Shown here: in pieces, positions 43,183 to 52,140 of the stretch
How positions within the stretch are numbered: position 1 is the first letter of the stretch
Layout: every line of letters starts with the position of its first letter
Source: CAYFVU01 sp964346645
Lineage (GTDB): Bacteria; Spirochaetota; Spirochaetia; DSM-16054; Sediminispirochaetaceae
NCBI GenBank assembly: GCA_964346645.1
Contig: CAYFVU010000006.1
Location: 5,139-69,138, forward strand
Direction: 5' to 3'
DNA length: 64,000 nucleotides
Program-made: the position numbers and the translations under genes
Notes under the pieces: model-generated
What the model saw: only the letters and a program-made list of their open reading frames with translations
The model's database searches: none
What the model was told of the DNA's origin: nothing

Positions 43183-44115
43183 CTATGCGAGGTAGTGGAA
43201 CTCGAGGGCCTTGAGGAGGGAGAGGAGCGTCGTGTTGATGGGCGTAGCCGCCCCATAGCGCTTCCCCAAGCGCACGAGTGTCCCCGCGAACATCTCTACC
43301 TCGGTCTTGCGGCCCGCCTCTACGTCCTGCAGCATGGAGGTCTTACCCTCCCGTGACATGGAGGGGAGGATCTTCTCGACGAAACGATCGATATCCTCCC
43401 GGTAGAGGCTCACGCCCCTGTGCGAGGCCACCTCGATGACCTCCTCCATCGCTCCGATGAGGACCGATCGCGCGTCCTCCGAGTCGATGAAGGTGCCGTA
43501 GTTTCCGCCGATAATCGCCGAGCTCTGATTGATACCGATGTTGATCATGAACTTCCACCAGAGGCTGCGAATCATGTCTTCGGGAGTTTCCCATGGGAGT
43601 TCCGTTTCCCCGCAGAGCCGCTGTACCCGTGCCAGATCTTCGTCGCCCTCTCCGCGTCGGGACGCATCATCGTTGTGCGCACGTCCTATGAGCAGGCGGC
43701 CCGGCGTGGTGAAGCTCACACTGCTGCCCTCCCGTACCGCATCCATGCCGAGGGCCACCGCGTACAGCAGATGCTCTTCGCCGAAGGCGGCGCCGATGGT
43801 CTCCTCGCTCTCGATGCCGTTCATCACCGAGAGGAGAATGGTCGAAGCGCCTACGTGGCTGCGAGCATCTTCGAGCGCGTCTTCGAGCTGATGGTGCTTG
43901 ACCGCCACGATGAGCAGGTCGGCCGGCTTCGCCGTCTCTCCGGGCCGTTCCACCGGGATGTCGAGGAGCCTGCCGTTTACCGTAAGCGGATTACTCTTCA
44001 AACGCTCGTACCGCTTACCCGTGGCGATGAAGAAGACCTCCGCCTCCGGCGACCGGGAGATGTAGTGTGCATACAATCCGCCGAGGGCTCCGAAGCCTAA
44101 TATTCCCACTCTCAT
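43183..44115 (-). CDS. 2-dehydropantoate 2-reductase family protein
   Basis: The protein (310 residues) has the Rossmann start RVGILGFGALGGLYAHYIS, LIVAVKHHQLEDAL, the VMNGIESEE catalytic-loop region, and WWKFMINIGINQSSAIIGG with the conserved lysine and Asn of PanE. PanE makes pantoate for CoA with NADPH, but this family also includes other 2-ketoacid reductases, so the role is probable, not sure. It has a TTGACA/TACCCT promoter ending nine bases before the ATG and no clear ribosome site, hence possibly leaderless. Between it and asnS lie 128 bases with only a small CCCG/CGGG hairpin near 43137-43147. Confidence 0.85.
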   Translation of the reverse strand: MRVGILGFGALGGLYAHYISRSPEAEVFFIATGKRYERLKSNPLTVNGRLLDIPVERPGETAKPADLLIVAVKHHQLEDALEDARSHVGASTILLSVMNGIESEETIGAAFGEEHLLYAVALGMDAVREGSSVSFTTPGRLLIGRAHNDDASRRGEGDEDLARVQRLCGETELPWETPEDMIRSLWWKFMINIGINQSSAIIGGNYGTFIDSEDARSVLIGAMEEVIEVASHRGVSLYREDIDRFVEKILPSMSREGKTSMLQDVEAGRKTEVEMFAGTLVRLGKRYGAATPINTTLLSLLKALEFHYLA

Positions 44116-44123
44116 ATACTCAA

Positions 44124-44152
44124 AGGGTATGCACGTCCCTCTTCCTTGTCAA
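44124..44152 (-). promoter_or_regulatory. Candidate promoter of the PanE-like gene, near-leaderless
   Basis: On the minus strand a perfect TTGACA (44152-44147), a 17-base spacer and TACCCT (44129-44124). RNA would start near 44117, two bases before the ATG at 44115. The -10 matches only three of six positions. Confidence 0.5.
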
Positions 44153-44189
44153 TGGAGCGGCCTTCCCACGACGGTTTTTCTCTCTTCTC

Positions 44190-44218
44190 TTGAATAAAGA
44201 TGGCCCTCGTACTAAAGT
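44190..44218 (+). promoter_or_regulatory. Candidate promoter of the second AMP-forming ligase gene
   Basis: TTGAAT (44190-44195), a 17-base spacer and TAAAGT (44213-44218) give an RNA start near 44225 and a leader of about 30 bases with a ribosome site before the GTG at 44256. Moderate match. Confidence 0.45.
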
Positions 44219-44255
44219 GTAGAGCTATGCGAAATTTCCACCAAAGGATGAAAAG

Positions 44256-46067
44256 GTGAGACTCAATAGGCTGACTCTGACTGATCTTCTCAACTCTTCT
44301 GTGGAGCGCTACGCAGACTATCCGTTCGTCTCCTTCCCGGAGACGGATCCGTATACCTATGCCCGGTTTTCACGGAAGGTTTCTCAGGTTCAGGAGTTCC
44401 TCCGGGCCCGGGGGGTGGAGAAGGGGGACAAAGTAGCGCTGGTGAGCGAGAACCGGCCCCACTGGGGGATCTGTTATTTTGCTGTTGCGACCATGGGGGC
44501 CGTGGTGGTTCCCGTGCTTACCGACTTCCACCCGGAGGAGATTACGTCGATAATCGAGCATTCGGAGGTGGTCGGCATATTCACCTCAACTAAGCTGCTG
44601 AAGAAGATCTCGGATATGGTCGGAACGGAGCGATGGATCGTGGAAATCGAGGACTTCGTGGAGATAGGTGCCGACGGCTCGGAGGGAGAGCGAGTGGTAG
44701 CTCCTCTCGATTCCGCCGGGGGCGCTGAGACCGCCGGGGGCGCCGATTCCGCGGATGCTCGATTCCAGCGGGCTGACGCGGCTCCACGAATAGAGGAGAT
44801 GGTCGAAGAGGAGGACACAGCGGTCATCATCTACACCTCCGGCACCACCGGAAGTCCGAAGGGGGTGGTCCTGAGCCACAGGAATCTCGCGCACAATGCG
44901 CTCTCGACGACCGACATCCCCCGAAAACTGAGGCCCGGAGACAGGCTGCTCAGCCTCCTCCCCCTGGCGCACACCTACGAGTGTACCATCGGCTTTCTTA
45001 CCCCCCTTCTCATCGGCTGCCGCATTTTCTATCTCGGAAAGCCGCCCTCTCCGACGGTCCTCCTTCCGGCGCTCGAGAAGGTGCAGCCGCAGGTGGTCAT
45101 ATCGGTTCCGCTGCTGATAGAGAAGATATATCGAAACCTCATTGCCCCGAAGTTCCAGAAGAACAGGATCCTTCAGCTGCTCATAAAGATCTCCTTCACC
45201 CGGAAGATTCTCCACCGATTTGCCGGTGGCAAGCTGAAGAAGACCTTCGGAGGCAAGCTGAAGTACTTCATCATCGGAGGGGCGGCGCTTGCCGAGGACG
45301 TGGAGAAGTTTCTAAGGGAGGCGAAGTTCCCGCTTGCTATGGGGTATGGACTGACCGAAACCTCGCCCCTCATCGCCGGTTCGACGGAGGAGTACGCCAA
45401 GCTTTACACCATCGGGCCTGCAATCGCGGGGGTCACCATGCGCATAGATTCTCCCGATCCGGAGAATGAGCCGGGAGAGGTGCTGGTGAAGGGACCGAAC
45501 GTGATGCAGGGATACTACAAGGACGAGGAGAAGACCTCGGAGGTGTTGAACTCCGACGGTTGGTTCCACACCGGCGATCTAGGAGTGATAGACCGCGACG
45601 GTTACCTCTCCCTGCGTGGTCGGCTGAAGAACGTAATCCTCGGTCCGAGCGGAGAGAATATCTATCCCGAGTCGATCGAATCGGTTCTCAACGAATACAA
45701 GTTCGTGAACGAATCCGTGGTATTCGAGCAGGAGGGTAGGCTGATCGCTAAGGTCCATCTAGACTACGACGCGATAATGGAGCACATGAGAGACTTTGCA
45801 GAATCGGCGATCGACAAGTCTCGGGATGTCTCCAAAGATGTCTCTCGGATCGGCAGCGAGTATCTCAGCAGTCTTCGGAAGATGGTCAACAAGAGGCTCA
45901 ACGCCTTCTCGAAGCTCCACAGCATATTCGAACAGAAGGAGCCTTTCGAGAAGACGCCGACAAAGAAGATCAAGCGCTATAAATACACCCGAAAGAAGGA
46001 AGAGAAATCCGTAAACGGGAATTCGAAGAGAGAAACGCCACAGGAGACCGGTCATGAGAAAGATTAG
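44256..46067 (+). CDS. AMP-forming acyl-CoA synthetase (long-chain type, second copy)
   Basis: The 603-residue protein has YTSGTTGSPKGVVLSHRN, AMGYGLTETSPLIAG, GWFHTGDLG and the C-terminal catalytic lysine in TKKIKRYK. It is a paralogue of the ligase at 33851 and likely activates long-chain fatty acids. A low-complexity insert (AGGAETAGGADSAD, near residue 150) comes from GC-rich repeats at 44715-44755. The start is GTG 44256 with AAAGGA upstream. The 3' end overlaps the DAHP synthase gene by 14 bases, so the two share a transcript. Confidence 0.9.
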   Translation: MRLNRLTLTDLLNSSVERYADYPFVSFPETDPYTYARFSRKVSQVQEFLRARGVEKGDKVALVSENRPHWGICYFAVATMGAVVVPVLTDFHPEEITSIIEHSEVVGIFTSTKLLKKISDMVGTERWIVEIEDFVEIGADGSEGERVVAPLDSAGGAETAGGADSADARFQRADAAPRIEEMVEEEDTAVIIYTSGTTGSPKGVVLSHRNLAHNALSTTDIPRKLRPGDRLLSLLPLAHTYECTIGFLTPLLIGCRIFYLGKPPSPTVLLPALEKVQPQVVISVPLLIEKIYRNLIAPKFQKNRILQLLIKISFTRKILHRFAGGKLKKTFGGKLKYFIIGGAALAEDVEKFLREAKFPLAMGYGLTETSPLIAGSTEEYAKLYTIGPAIAGVTMRIDSPDPENEPGEVLVKGPNVMQGYYKDEEKTSEVLNSDGWFHTGDLGVIDRDGYLSLRGRLKNVILGPSGENIYPESIESVLNEYKFVNESVVFEQEGRLIAKVHLDYDAIMEHMRDFAESAIDKSRDVSKDVSRIGSEYLSSLRKMVNKRLNAFSKLHSIFEQKEPFEKTPTKKIKRYKYTRKKEEKSVNGNSKRETPQETGHEKD

Positions 46068-47139
46068 AGATCTGCACATCAGGGATATCGTCCCGCTCAT
46101 CGCTCCCTCAGAGCTCAAGCGAAGGTATCCGGTCAATGAGGAGCTGGCGGAAGAGGTCTACGAGAGCAGAGAGACGATAAAGAGGATCGTCCGTCGAGAG
46201 GATAAGAGGATCCTCGGAATAGTAGGGCCCTGCTCTATCCACGACTCGAAATCTGCAATGGAGTATGCCGGACGGCTCAAAGAGCTCGCAGAGCGTGTAC
46301 AGGAGCATATGTACATCGTCATGCGGGTCTATTTCGAAAAGCCCCGCACCACGGTCGGATGGCAGGGGCTCATACTCGATCCTTATCTCGACGGCTCTTA
46401 CGATATTGCCCACGGTTTGGAGGTGGCGAGGCAGACCCTTCTCGACATCACCTCCCTCGGGCTTCCCGTCGGTTCTGAAATCCTCGATCCGATCATACCG
46501 CAGTATATAGACGACCTCGTATCCTGGGCTGCAATCGGCGCCCGTACGACGGAGAGCCAGACTCATCGGAATATATCCAGCGGACTCTCTATGCCCGTCG
46601 GCTTCAAGAACAGCACCAGCGGGAGCTTCGAGAATGCGGTAAACGCCATGCAGTCGGCGGTCCATCCGGCGAGTTTTATCGGTATCGATCAGCGGGGCAA
46701 CACCTGCATCTTTCACACGTCGGGAAACGACACGGTGCACCTCATCCTCCGCGGAGGCAAATCGGGTCCGAATTACCATGAGGAGGATCTCGAGATCGCC
46801 GAGGAGATGCTGAAAGAAGCCGGGGTCGTTCCATCGGTGATGGTGGATTGCAGCCACGCCAACTCCGGTAAGCGGCACATACGCCAGCGTCGTGTGCTGC
46901 GCTCGGTAGTCGATCAGATCGTCCGCGGTAACTCGATTATCTCGGGTTTCATGCTCGAGAGCAATTTATTCGAGGGTAAGCAGTCTATCCCTCCACAAAT
47001 CGAAGACCTCACCTACGGTGTCTCTATTACCGACGAGTGTATCGGTTGGGAGGAGACGGAGAGCATCATCATGAGCGCCTACGAGACTCTCGAAGAGAAG
47101 CATACGAAGGGCCGAGTCGAAGCTTCGCACTGGTTCTGA
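46054..47139 (+). CDS. 3-deoxy-7-phosphoheptulonate synthase (DAHP synthase, type I)
   Basis: The enzyme condenses PEP and erythrose-4-phosphate, the first step of aromatic amino acid synthesis. The 361-residue AroF/G/H-type protein has GIVGPCSIHDSKSAMEYA, MRVYFEKPRTTVGWQGL, GARTTESQTHRNISSGLSMP, GFKNSTSGS, HLILRGGKSGPNY and VMVDCSHANSGK, all catalytic or metal-binding. ATG 46054 overlaps the ligase by 14 bases. Feedback specificity (Phe, Tyr or Trp) cannot be judged. Confidence 0.95.
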   Translation: MRKIRDLHIRDIVPLIAPSELKRRYPVNEELAEEVYESRETIKRIVRREDKRILGIVGPCSIHDSKSAMEYAGRLKELAERVQEHMYIVMRVYFEKPRTTVGWQGLILDPYLDGSYDIAHGLEVARQTLLDITSLGLPVGSEILDPIIPQYIDDLVSWAAIGARTTESQTHRNISSGLSMPVGFKNSTSGSFENAVNAMQSAVHPASFIGIDQRGNTCIFHTSGNDTVHLILRGGKSGPNYHEEDLEIAEEMLKEAGVVPSVMVDCSHANSGKRHIRQRRVLRSVVDQIVRGNSIISGFMLESNLFEGKQSIPPQIEDLTYGVSITDECIGWEETESIIMSAYETLEEKHTKGRVEASHWF

Positions 47140-47266
47140 GGGCCCTGGAGAACCGCTGAACCGCTGTAAAGCCCCGTTTCTGAAGTTCCGCCGAATGTGG
47201 TACTATAGACCGTAGAGGATCATAGACGAGCTCGGGATCCGAATCAGAGATCTGAGGAGGTCAGAT

Positions 47267-47818
47267 ATGAAACGTGCAGCAGTGCTGCTTTCCGATGGTT
47301 TCGAAGAGGTCGAAGGACTCACGCAGGTGGATTTTCTCCGCAGAAGCGGCTTGGACGTGTCGGTACTCGGAGTGACCGGCAAACAGGTCACCGGAGGTCA
47401 CGACATTCGTATAGAGACCGATATGAAGATCGAAGATGCCGACGGCTCCTTCGATGCGGTGGTGATCCCGGGAGGAATGCCCGGCGCCCAGCATGTCGCG
47501 GACAGTGAGGCCGCCTCTTCACTCATCGCCGACGTGTTCGAAAACGGCGAGCTCGTGGCGGCGATATGCGCCGCTCCCGCGGTGGTACTCGAACCTCTCG
47601 GTGTGCTGAAGGGAAAAAAGGCCACCTGCTTTCCCGGCTTCGAGGGCAGGTTCGAGTCCTGTACCTTCGTCGAGCAGCGGGTCGTCAAGGACGGCAAAGT
47701 CATCACGAGCAGGGGGCCGGGGACGGCGGCCGAGTTCGCCGTCTCGATCATCGAGTTCCTTCTCGGCAGGGATAAGGCCGAAGAGGTGCGGTCGAAGACG
47801 CTCACCATTATCCACTAA
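47267..47818 (+). CDS. DJ-1/PfpI family protein
   Basis: The 183-residue protein has the DJ-1 fold: VLLSDGFEEVEGLTQVDFLRR with the conserved Glu, VVIPGGMPGAQ, the nucleophile elbow Cys in VAAICAAPAVVLEP, and SRGPGTAAEFAVSIIEFL. Family members have been linked to glyoxalase III, deglycase and stress protection; the activity here is not certain. ATG 47267 has GAGGAGG upstream. A possible extended -10 (TGGTACTAT, near 47198-47206) precedes it in a 127-base gap that otherwise shows nothing clear. Confidence 0.9.
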   Translation: MKRAAVLLSDGFEEVEGLTQVDFLRRSGLDVSVLGVTGKQVTGGHDIRIETDMKIEDADGSFDAVVIPGGMPGAQHVADSEAASSLIADVFENGELVAAICAAPAVVLEPLGVLKGKKATCFPGFEGRFESCTFVEQRVVKDGKVITSRGPGTAAEFAVSIIEFLLGRDKAEEVRSKTLTIIH

Positions 47819-47868
47819 GCTATCCTCTGAGCTGAATCGGCCGGGCAACGGGAATCAGAGACAACAAG

Positions 47869-47913
47869 AAAACGGCCCGGGGGGCCATTCGATACCCCGT
47901 CGGGCCGTTTTTT
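47869..47913. terminator. Bidirectional intrinsic terminator between DJ-1 and ackA genes
   Basis: An 11-bp inverted repeat AAAACGGCCCG (47869-47879) and CGGGCCGTTTT (47901-47911), extended inward by a G/C inner stem (GGGG with CCCC), is followed by Ts and preceded by As. It suits both convergent genes. Confidence 0.9.
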
Positions 47914-47934
47914 CGAGAGTACTACGACATTATT

Positions 47935-49275
47935 CTATTTCGGGGGATAGGCGATGATCTTCTCGAGCTCGGGAAGTTTTTCGACTTCCTTCTTTACCCG
48001 CTCGGCGCGTCCGTGATTCACGTAGTCCGGACTCTGAAAGGAGTAGGTGAAGTTGGTATGGACGTCGTAGGTACCGTTGAGCAAGGCGTAGGTGTCTTCG
48101 GTCATCACCAGCTCCTCGTCCGTCGGAATGACGAAGATCCGTGTAGCCGAGCCGTCTGCGCTGATCTCGGTCTCGGCGTTGCGTGAGGCGGAGAGGTCGT
48201 TCTTCTCGAGGTCCGCCTCGATGCCGAGGATGTCGAGGTTTTCTACTATCCTGCGGCGGATTGCCCAGGCCTGTTCTCCGACACCGGCGGTGAAAACCAG
48301 CGCGTCTACCTGTCCGAGCGCTGCGGCGTAGGCGCCGATGTACTTCCTGAGGCGATGTACCTCCAGATCTATCGCGAGCCGGCAGCGCGTGTCGCCCTCC
48401 TTGGCCGCCTTCTGGATGTCGCGGCGGTCGATGTACTTGCCGGTAATACCGAGGATACCGCTCTTCTTGTTGAGGATCTTCTCTATTTCGGCGGGCTCGA
48501 GGTTCGTGTTGTTGAGGATGTGAAAAACGACCGCAGGGTCGAAATCGCCGCTGCGGGTTCCCATCACCAGGCCTTCGAGCGGCGTGAGTCCCATCGATGT
48601 GTCGTAGGAGACCCCGTCTTTGACCGCACAGATGCTCGCGCCGTTGCCTATGTGGCAGACGATGGCGTTGATGGAGTTCGAGCTCTTACCCATGAGGGTG
48701 GCCGCACGCTTAGTCACGTAGAGAAAGCTTGTGCCGTGGAAACCATACTTTCTCACCCCGTACTTCTCGTACCACTCGTAGGGCAATGCGTACATGAAAG
48801 AGCTCTCCGGCATGGTTTGGTGCCAGGCGGTGTCCATGATCGCGCAGTGGGTGACGTCGGGTAAAATCGCCTGTGCCGCTTCGATTCCCTGAATGTTCGC
48901 GGGATTGTGGAGAGGGGCGAGGTTGGATACCTCCTTGAACACCTTGAGCGCCTCGTCGTCGATGACGACCGACTTGTTGAACTTGTCTCCGCCCTGAACG
49001 ACGCGGTGACCGACCGCCTTGATGCTGTCCATGGACTCGATTGCTCCGCGCTCGGGGTGGACGAGGGTGTCGACGATGAGCTTGATCGCAGTTTTGTGAT
49101 CCGCTACCTTCAGTTCCTCTTCGTAGGTCTCCTTTCCGGCGGCGTTGTGTTCGATGGCGGACATCTCCTGGCCTATTCGCTCCACGACGCCGTTAGCGAG
49201 AACCTTCTTGTTATCCCAGTCATAGACCTGATACTTGACGGAAGAGCTTCCGCAGTTGAGGGTGAGAATATTCAA
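47935..49275 (-). CDS. ackA: Acetate kinase
   Basis: AckA makes ATP and acetate from acetyl phosphate, a fermentative energy step. The 446-residue protein has NILTLNCGSSSVKYQV, GHRVVQGGDKF, HNPANIQGIEAAQ, FHGTSFLYVTKRA, CHIGNGASICAV and GLVMGTRSGDFDP. The start is TTG 49275 with GGAGG upstream. No pta gene is next to it. Confidence 0.96.
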   Translation of the reverse strand: MNILTLNCGSSSVKYQVYDWDNKKVLANGVVERIGQEMSAIEHNAAGKETYEEELKVADHKTAIKLIVDTLVHPERGAIESMDSIKAVGHRVVQGGDKFNKSVVIDDEALKVFKEVSNLAPLHNPANIQGIEAAQAILPDVTHCAIMDTAWHQTMPESSFMYALPYEWYEKYGVRKYGFHGTSFLYVTKRAATLMGKSSNSINAIVCHIGNGASICAVKDGVSYDTSMGLTPLEGLVMGTRSGDFDPAVVFHILNNTNLEPAEIEKILNKKSGILGITGKYIDRRDIQKAAKEGDTRCRLAIDLEVHRLRKYIGAYAAALGQVDALVFTAGVGEQAWAIRRRIVENLDILGIEADLEKNDLSASRNAETEISADGSATRIFVIPTDEELVMTEDTYALLNGTYDVHTNFTYSFQSPDYVNHGRAERVKKEVEKLPELEKIIAYPPK

Positions 49276-49384
49276 AATGATTGCCTCCGTAATACAAAGT
49301 TTTTCGAAACAATTTTCTCACGGACTCTGATATTTTTCAATAACGCAAAGCAGCTGTGCAGATGTCGAACTAGTAGAATTCCTG

Positions 49385-50797
49385 ATGAGAAGCCACAAAA
49401 CCGGGCAGGGGCTCCCTCTCGTGTTCGTCGTGCTCCTCAGTACGGCGTCCATGGCACAAGAGGAGCAGGAGATCTATCTGCAGCACAGCATGCGGATGAG
49501 AAGAGAAGAACGGGCGAGCCGTCTCTTGGTCGAGAACGAGTTCGTCGAGGCGGCCGTGGTGCGGGAGCTCGTTGGCGGAGAGACTAAACTGTTTCCCGGC
49601 CTCCGCTCGAGCCATGTAAAGGCTGGGTCCCTGTCGCCGGAGGGAAGCGCGGCGGTCGCCGGCAGCGGACACTTCGCCGGCTATGCGGCGGGGTATGAGC
49701 TCGGAGATCCGGGGATTTCGGTGGATTTTGGACTCGATCCGGTAAATCGGCGCGGCATAGCTGTAACGCCGTTCGGAAACTCCGATGCGTCGGAGGCGCT
49801 CTTCTATTGGCTGCGGAAGGATGATGAGGAGGAATTCGGGGGGTTCTACAGCTTCCATGCGGGAGATTTCTTCGCGGTGGATTTAGGACTCATGCGAAAC
49901 CGTTTCTTCAGTGAGAGGGAGCCGGATCTCTCAGCGGAGAGGCTCCACATCGGTCGGAGCGAGGAGATGCTGAAGGGGCTCGCCGGTCTGCGAGCGCAGA
50001 TCCCGTGGGTGGGCTCTGTCACCCTCCTCGGGGCTTCGAGCCTCCTACCCTCGCTTCCGCCGGGAGCCTTCCTGGCCGCATCCCTGAGCGGTGAGCATCT
50101 GCTGTGCGGCTATTCCGCCGCGGGCGACTATTCGAGCCGTTTCTACGTCTATCGGGATGGAGATGTGGCAGAGGGGCGGTGGAACGGCTCGTTCGAACTC
50201 AGCCTCCTGCCGCGTTCTCCCATCGGCGGAGAGGTCGGGGCGGTGATACGGGACGGAGGTGTGGAGCTCAGCCCCGACCTCTACCGTGAGACCGAGCACG
50301 AGATGTATGGAGGGTTTCGCATTGGTTTAGGCCCACTGCAGTTCGAGGCCGAGAGGGGGCTCGAATGGTGGTGGGAAACGGATGGAGAGGGGGGATACGA
50401 AGACCGCACGGAACTCTCCCTGGAGCTCGAGACCGGTCTGGTTTCTGCGGAGCTCTATCGTGTTTTCGGCGAGCAGGGAGAGAGCGTCAATCCCGGAGGC
50501 TGCGGCGGGACGACGGAGAGCTGCGGCGGGACAGAGGAACTCTCCGGCTACGGAGGAGAGCTCGAGCTGGATCTTTTTCACGTACGAGCCTCCGCCGAGG
50601 CTGCGCGGGAGGATGAAGAGCTCTCCTATGCCTTTGGTCTGGAGGCAGATATCGGCGGGTTCGCGGAGCTCGCAGGACGTTTCGGGCTGAACGACGGGGA
50701 GAGCTTCTGGTCCATATCCTGGAACGTGGGCGGGGAGCTGGTGCTGCCGGGGGATCGTGAAGTTCCGTCAGACTCCCCCCGAACCCTCCATGACTAG
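49385..50797 (+). CDS. Exported protein, putative outer-membrane beta-barrel, unknown family
   Basis: I do not recognise this 470-residue protein. It begins with a signal peptide (GLPLVFVVLLSTASMAQ, cleavage near residue 25) and continues with many alternating, aromatic-rich short strands (for example GGFYSFHAGDFFAVDLGL, WNGSFELSLL) and a C-terminus like FWSISWNVGGELVL, which suggests an outer-membrane barrel. It carries a Gly/Cys-rich repeated patch (GGCGGTTESCGGTEE). There is no ribosome site; a TAGAAT box (49374-49379) ends six bases before the ATG, so it may be leaderless. Its stop shares CTAG with the convergent mgtE stop. Confidence 0.65.
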   Translation: MRSHKTGQGLPLVFVVLLSTASMAQEEQEIYLQHSMRMRREERASRLLVENEFVEAAVVRELVGGETKLFPGLRSSHVKAGSLSPEGSAAVAGSGHFAGYAAGYELGDPGISVDFGLDPVNRRGIAVTPFGNSDASEALFYWLRKDDEEEFGGFYSFHAGDFFAVDLGLMRNRFFSEREPDLSAERLHIGRSEEMLKGLAGLRAQIPWVGSVTLLGASSLLPSLPPGAFLAASLSGEHLLCGYSAAGDYSSRFYVYRDGDVAEGRWNGSFELSLLPRSPIGGEVGAVIRDGGVELSPDLYRETEHEMYGGFRIGLGPLQFEAERGLEWWWETDGEGGYEDRTELSLELETGLVSAELYRVFGEQGESVNPGGCGGTTESCGGTEELSGYGGELELDLFHVRASAEAAREDEELSYAFGLEADIGGFAELAGRFGLNDGESFWSISWNVGGELVLPGDREVPSDSPRTLHD

Positions 50798-52140
50798 AGA
50801 TTCAACAGGAGTTTGGCTATTTCGAAATAGATGGTCAGCCCGCAGACATCGATGACGGTGGCCATGAGGGGCGCGGACATCACCGTCGGATCGAAGCCGA
50901 GGCGGTGGATGATAAGCGGGGCGACCGTGCCGATGATATTAGAGACGAGCACGACGAAGGTGAGTGAGAGGCCGATTACAAGGCCGGGATAGATTCCGAC
51001 GCCCGGCGGGAGCAGGACGCTTCGTCCTATAATGACCACGCCGGTAACGACCCCCATGAGCAGACCTACGAACAGTTCTCTCAGCATGATTATGCCGATG
51101 AGCCGGAACTGGATCTCGCCGGTTGCGAGCCCGCGGATCATCAGGGTCGAAGACTGGCTGCCGGAGTTGCCGCCGGTCTGGGTGATGACGGGCATGAAGA
51201 TGAAGAGAAAGGCCGCTCCCAGGATGATACCCTCGTAGTGGTGCACCACGTTTGTGGTGATGGTCCCGAATAGGAGTAGTATGATGAGCCACGGGACCCG
51301 TTTCTTGACCAGGCCCCACACGGAGGTGTCCATGTAGCTGTCGACCTCGCCGGACATGCCTCCCATCTTGTAGATATCCTCGGTCTGCTCCTCGCGTATG
51401 ACATCTATGACGTCATCGAAGGTTACGATTCCGAGTATGAGGTTGTTCGAGTCGACAACGGGGAGTGAAACCAGGTCGTAGTCCTCGAGCGTCTTCGCCA
51501 CCTCCTCGCGGTCTGTGTCGTCGCTCACCGTGATCACCCTCGTCTCCATGAGCTCGGATACTCTCTGCTCGTCCTCCGCTCCGAGGAGGTCCTTTATGGA
51601 TACGGAACCGAGGAGCCGCTGCAGGTTGTCGAGCACGTAGATGTAGTAGATGAACTCCACGTCGCGTACCTGTGATCTGACGAATTTCAGTGCTTGGGCA
51701 ACGGTGATGTTCGAGCGGATCGCGATGTAGCGGGGGGTCATCATTCCCGCCGCATCGTCTTCGTCGAAACGGAGAAGAAAGAGCATCTCCCTCTTTGCCT
51801 CGTCGCTCAGGTTCTCCCAGACCGAACGGCGCACCTCGTGGCTCACCGACTGTACCAGGTCTACCAGATCGTCGGGCTCCATTGAGCGGAAGAGGGCACG
51901 CTTGCCCTGCGCCGAAAGGGAGGTAATGATCTTCTCCTGTTCGGTGTTCGATAGCTCGGTAATGAGGGCCATCTTCCGCTCGGTGTCGAGGTGGAGAAAG
52001 ACCTCGGCAGCCTCCTCCTCAGTGAGCTCCCACCAGTCGTTGGCGAGCTCTCCCATCGGCTGTTCGGAGAAGAGGGAGTGAATGTCTTCGTGGCTCAGTA
52101 TGTCCCGGTACTTGCGAAAATAATCGATATACGTGCTCAT
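50794..52140 (-). CDS. mgtE: Magnesium transporter MgtE
   Basis: MgtE is a magnesium channel gated by its cytoplasmic domains. The 448-residue protein has an N-terminal superhelical domain (to about 130), two CBS domains (about 135-255, MMTPRYIAIRSNITVAQAL and METRVITVSDDT), the plug helix, and five membrane segments in the last 180 residues (TQTGGNSGSQSSTLMIRGLA is the signature). ATG 52140 overlaps the murB stop by four bases (ATGA); a longer open frame upstream is murB in another frame. It pairs with murB in one transcript. Confidence 0.95.
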   Translation of the reverse strand: MSTYIDYFRKYRDILSHEDIHSLFSEQPMGELANDWWELTEEEAAEVFLHLDTERKMALITELSNTEQEKIITSLSAQGKRALFRSMEPDDLVDLVQSVSHEVRRSVWENLSDEAKREMLFLLRFDEDDAAGMMTPRYIAIRSNITVAQALKFVRSQVRDVEFIYYIYVLDNLQRLLGSVSIKDLLGAEDEQRVSELMETRVITVSDDTDREEVAKTLEDYDLVSLPVVDSNNLILGIVTFDDVIDVIREEQTEDIYKMGGMSGEVDSYMDTSVWGLVKKRVPWLIILLLFGTITTNVVHHYEGIILGAAFLFIFMPVITQTGGNSGSQSSTLMIRGLATGEIQFRLIGIIMLRELFVGLLMGVVTGVVIIGRSVLLPPGVGIYPGLVIGLSLTFVVLVSNIIGTVAPLIIHRLGFDPTVMSAPLMATVIDVCGLTIYFEIAKLLLNL

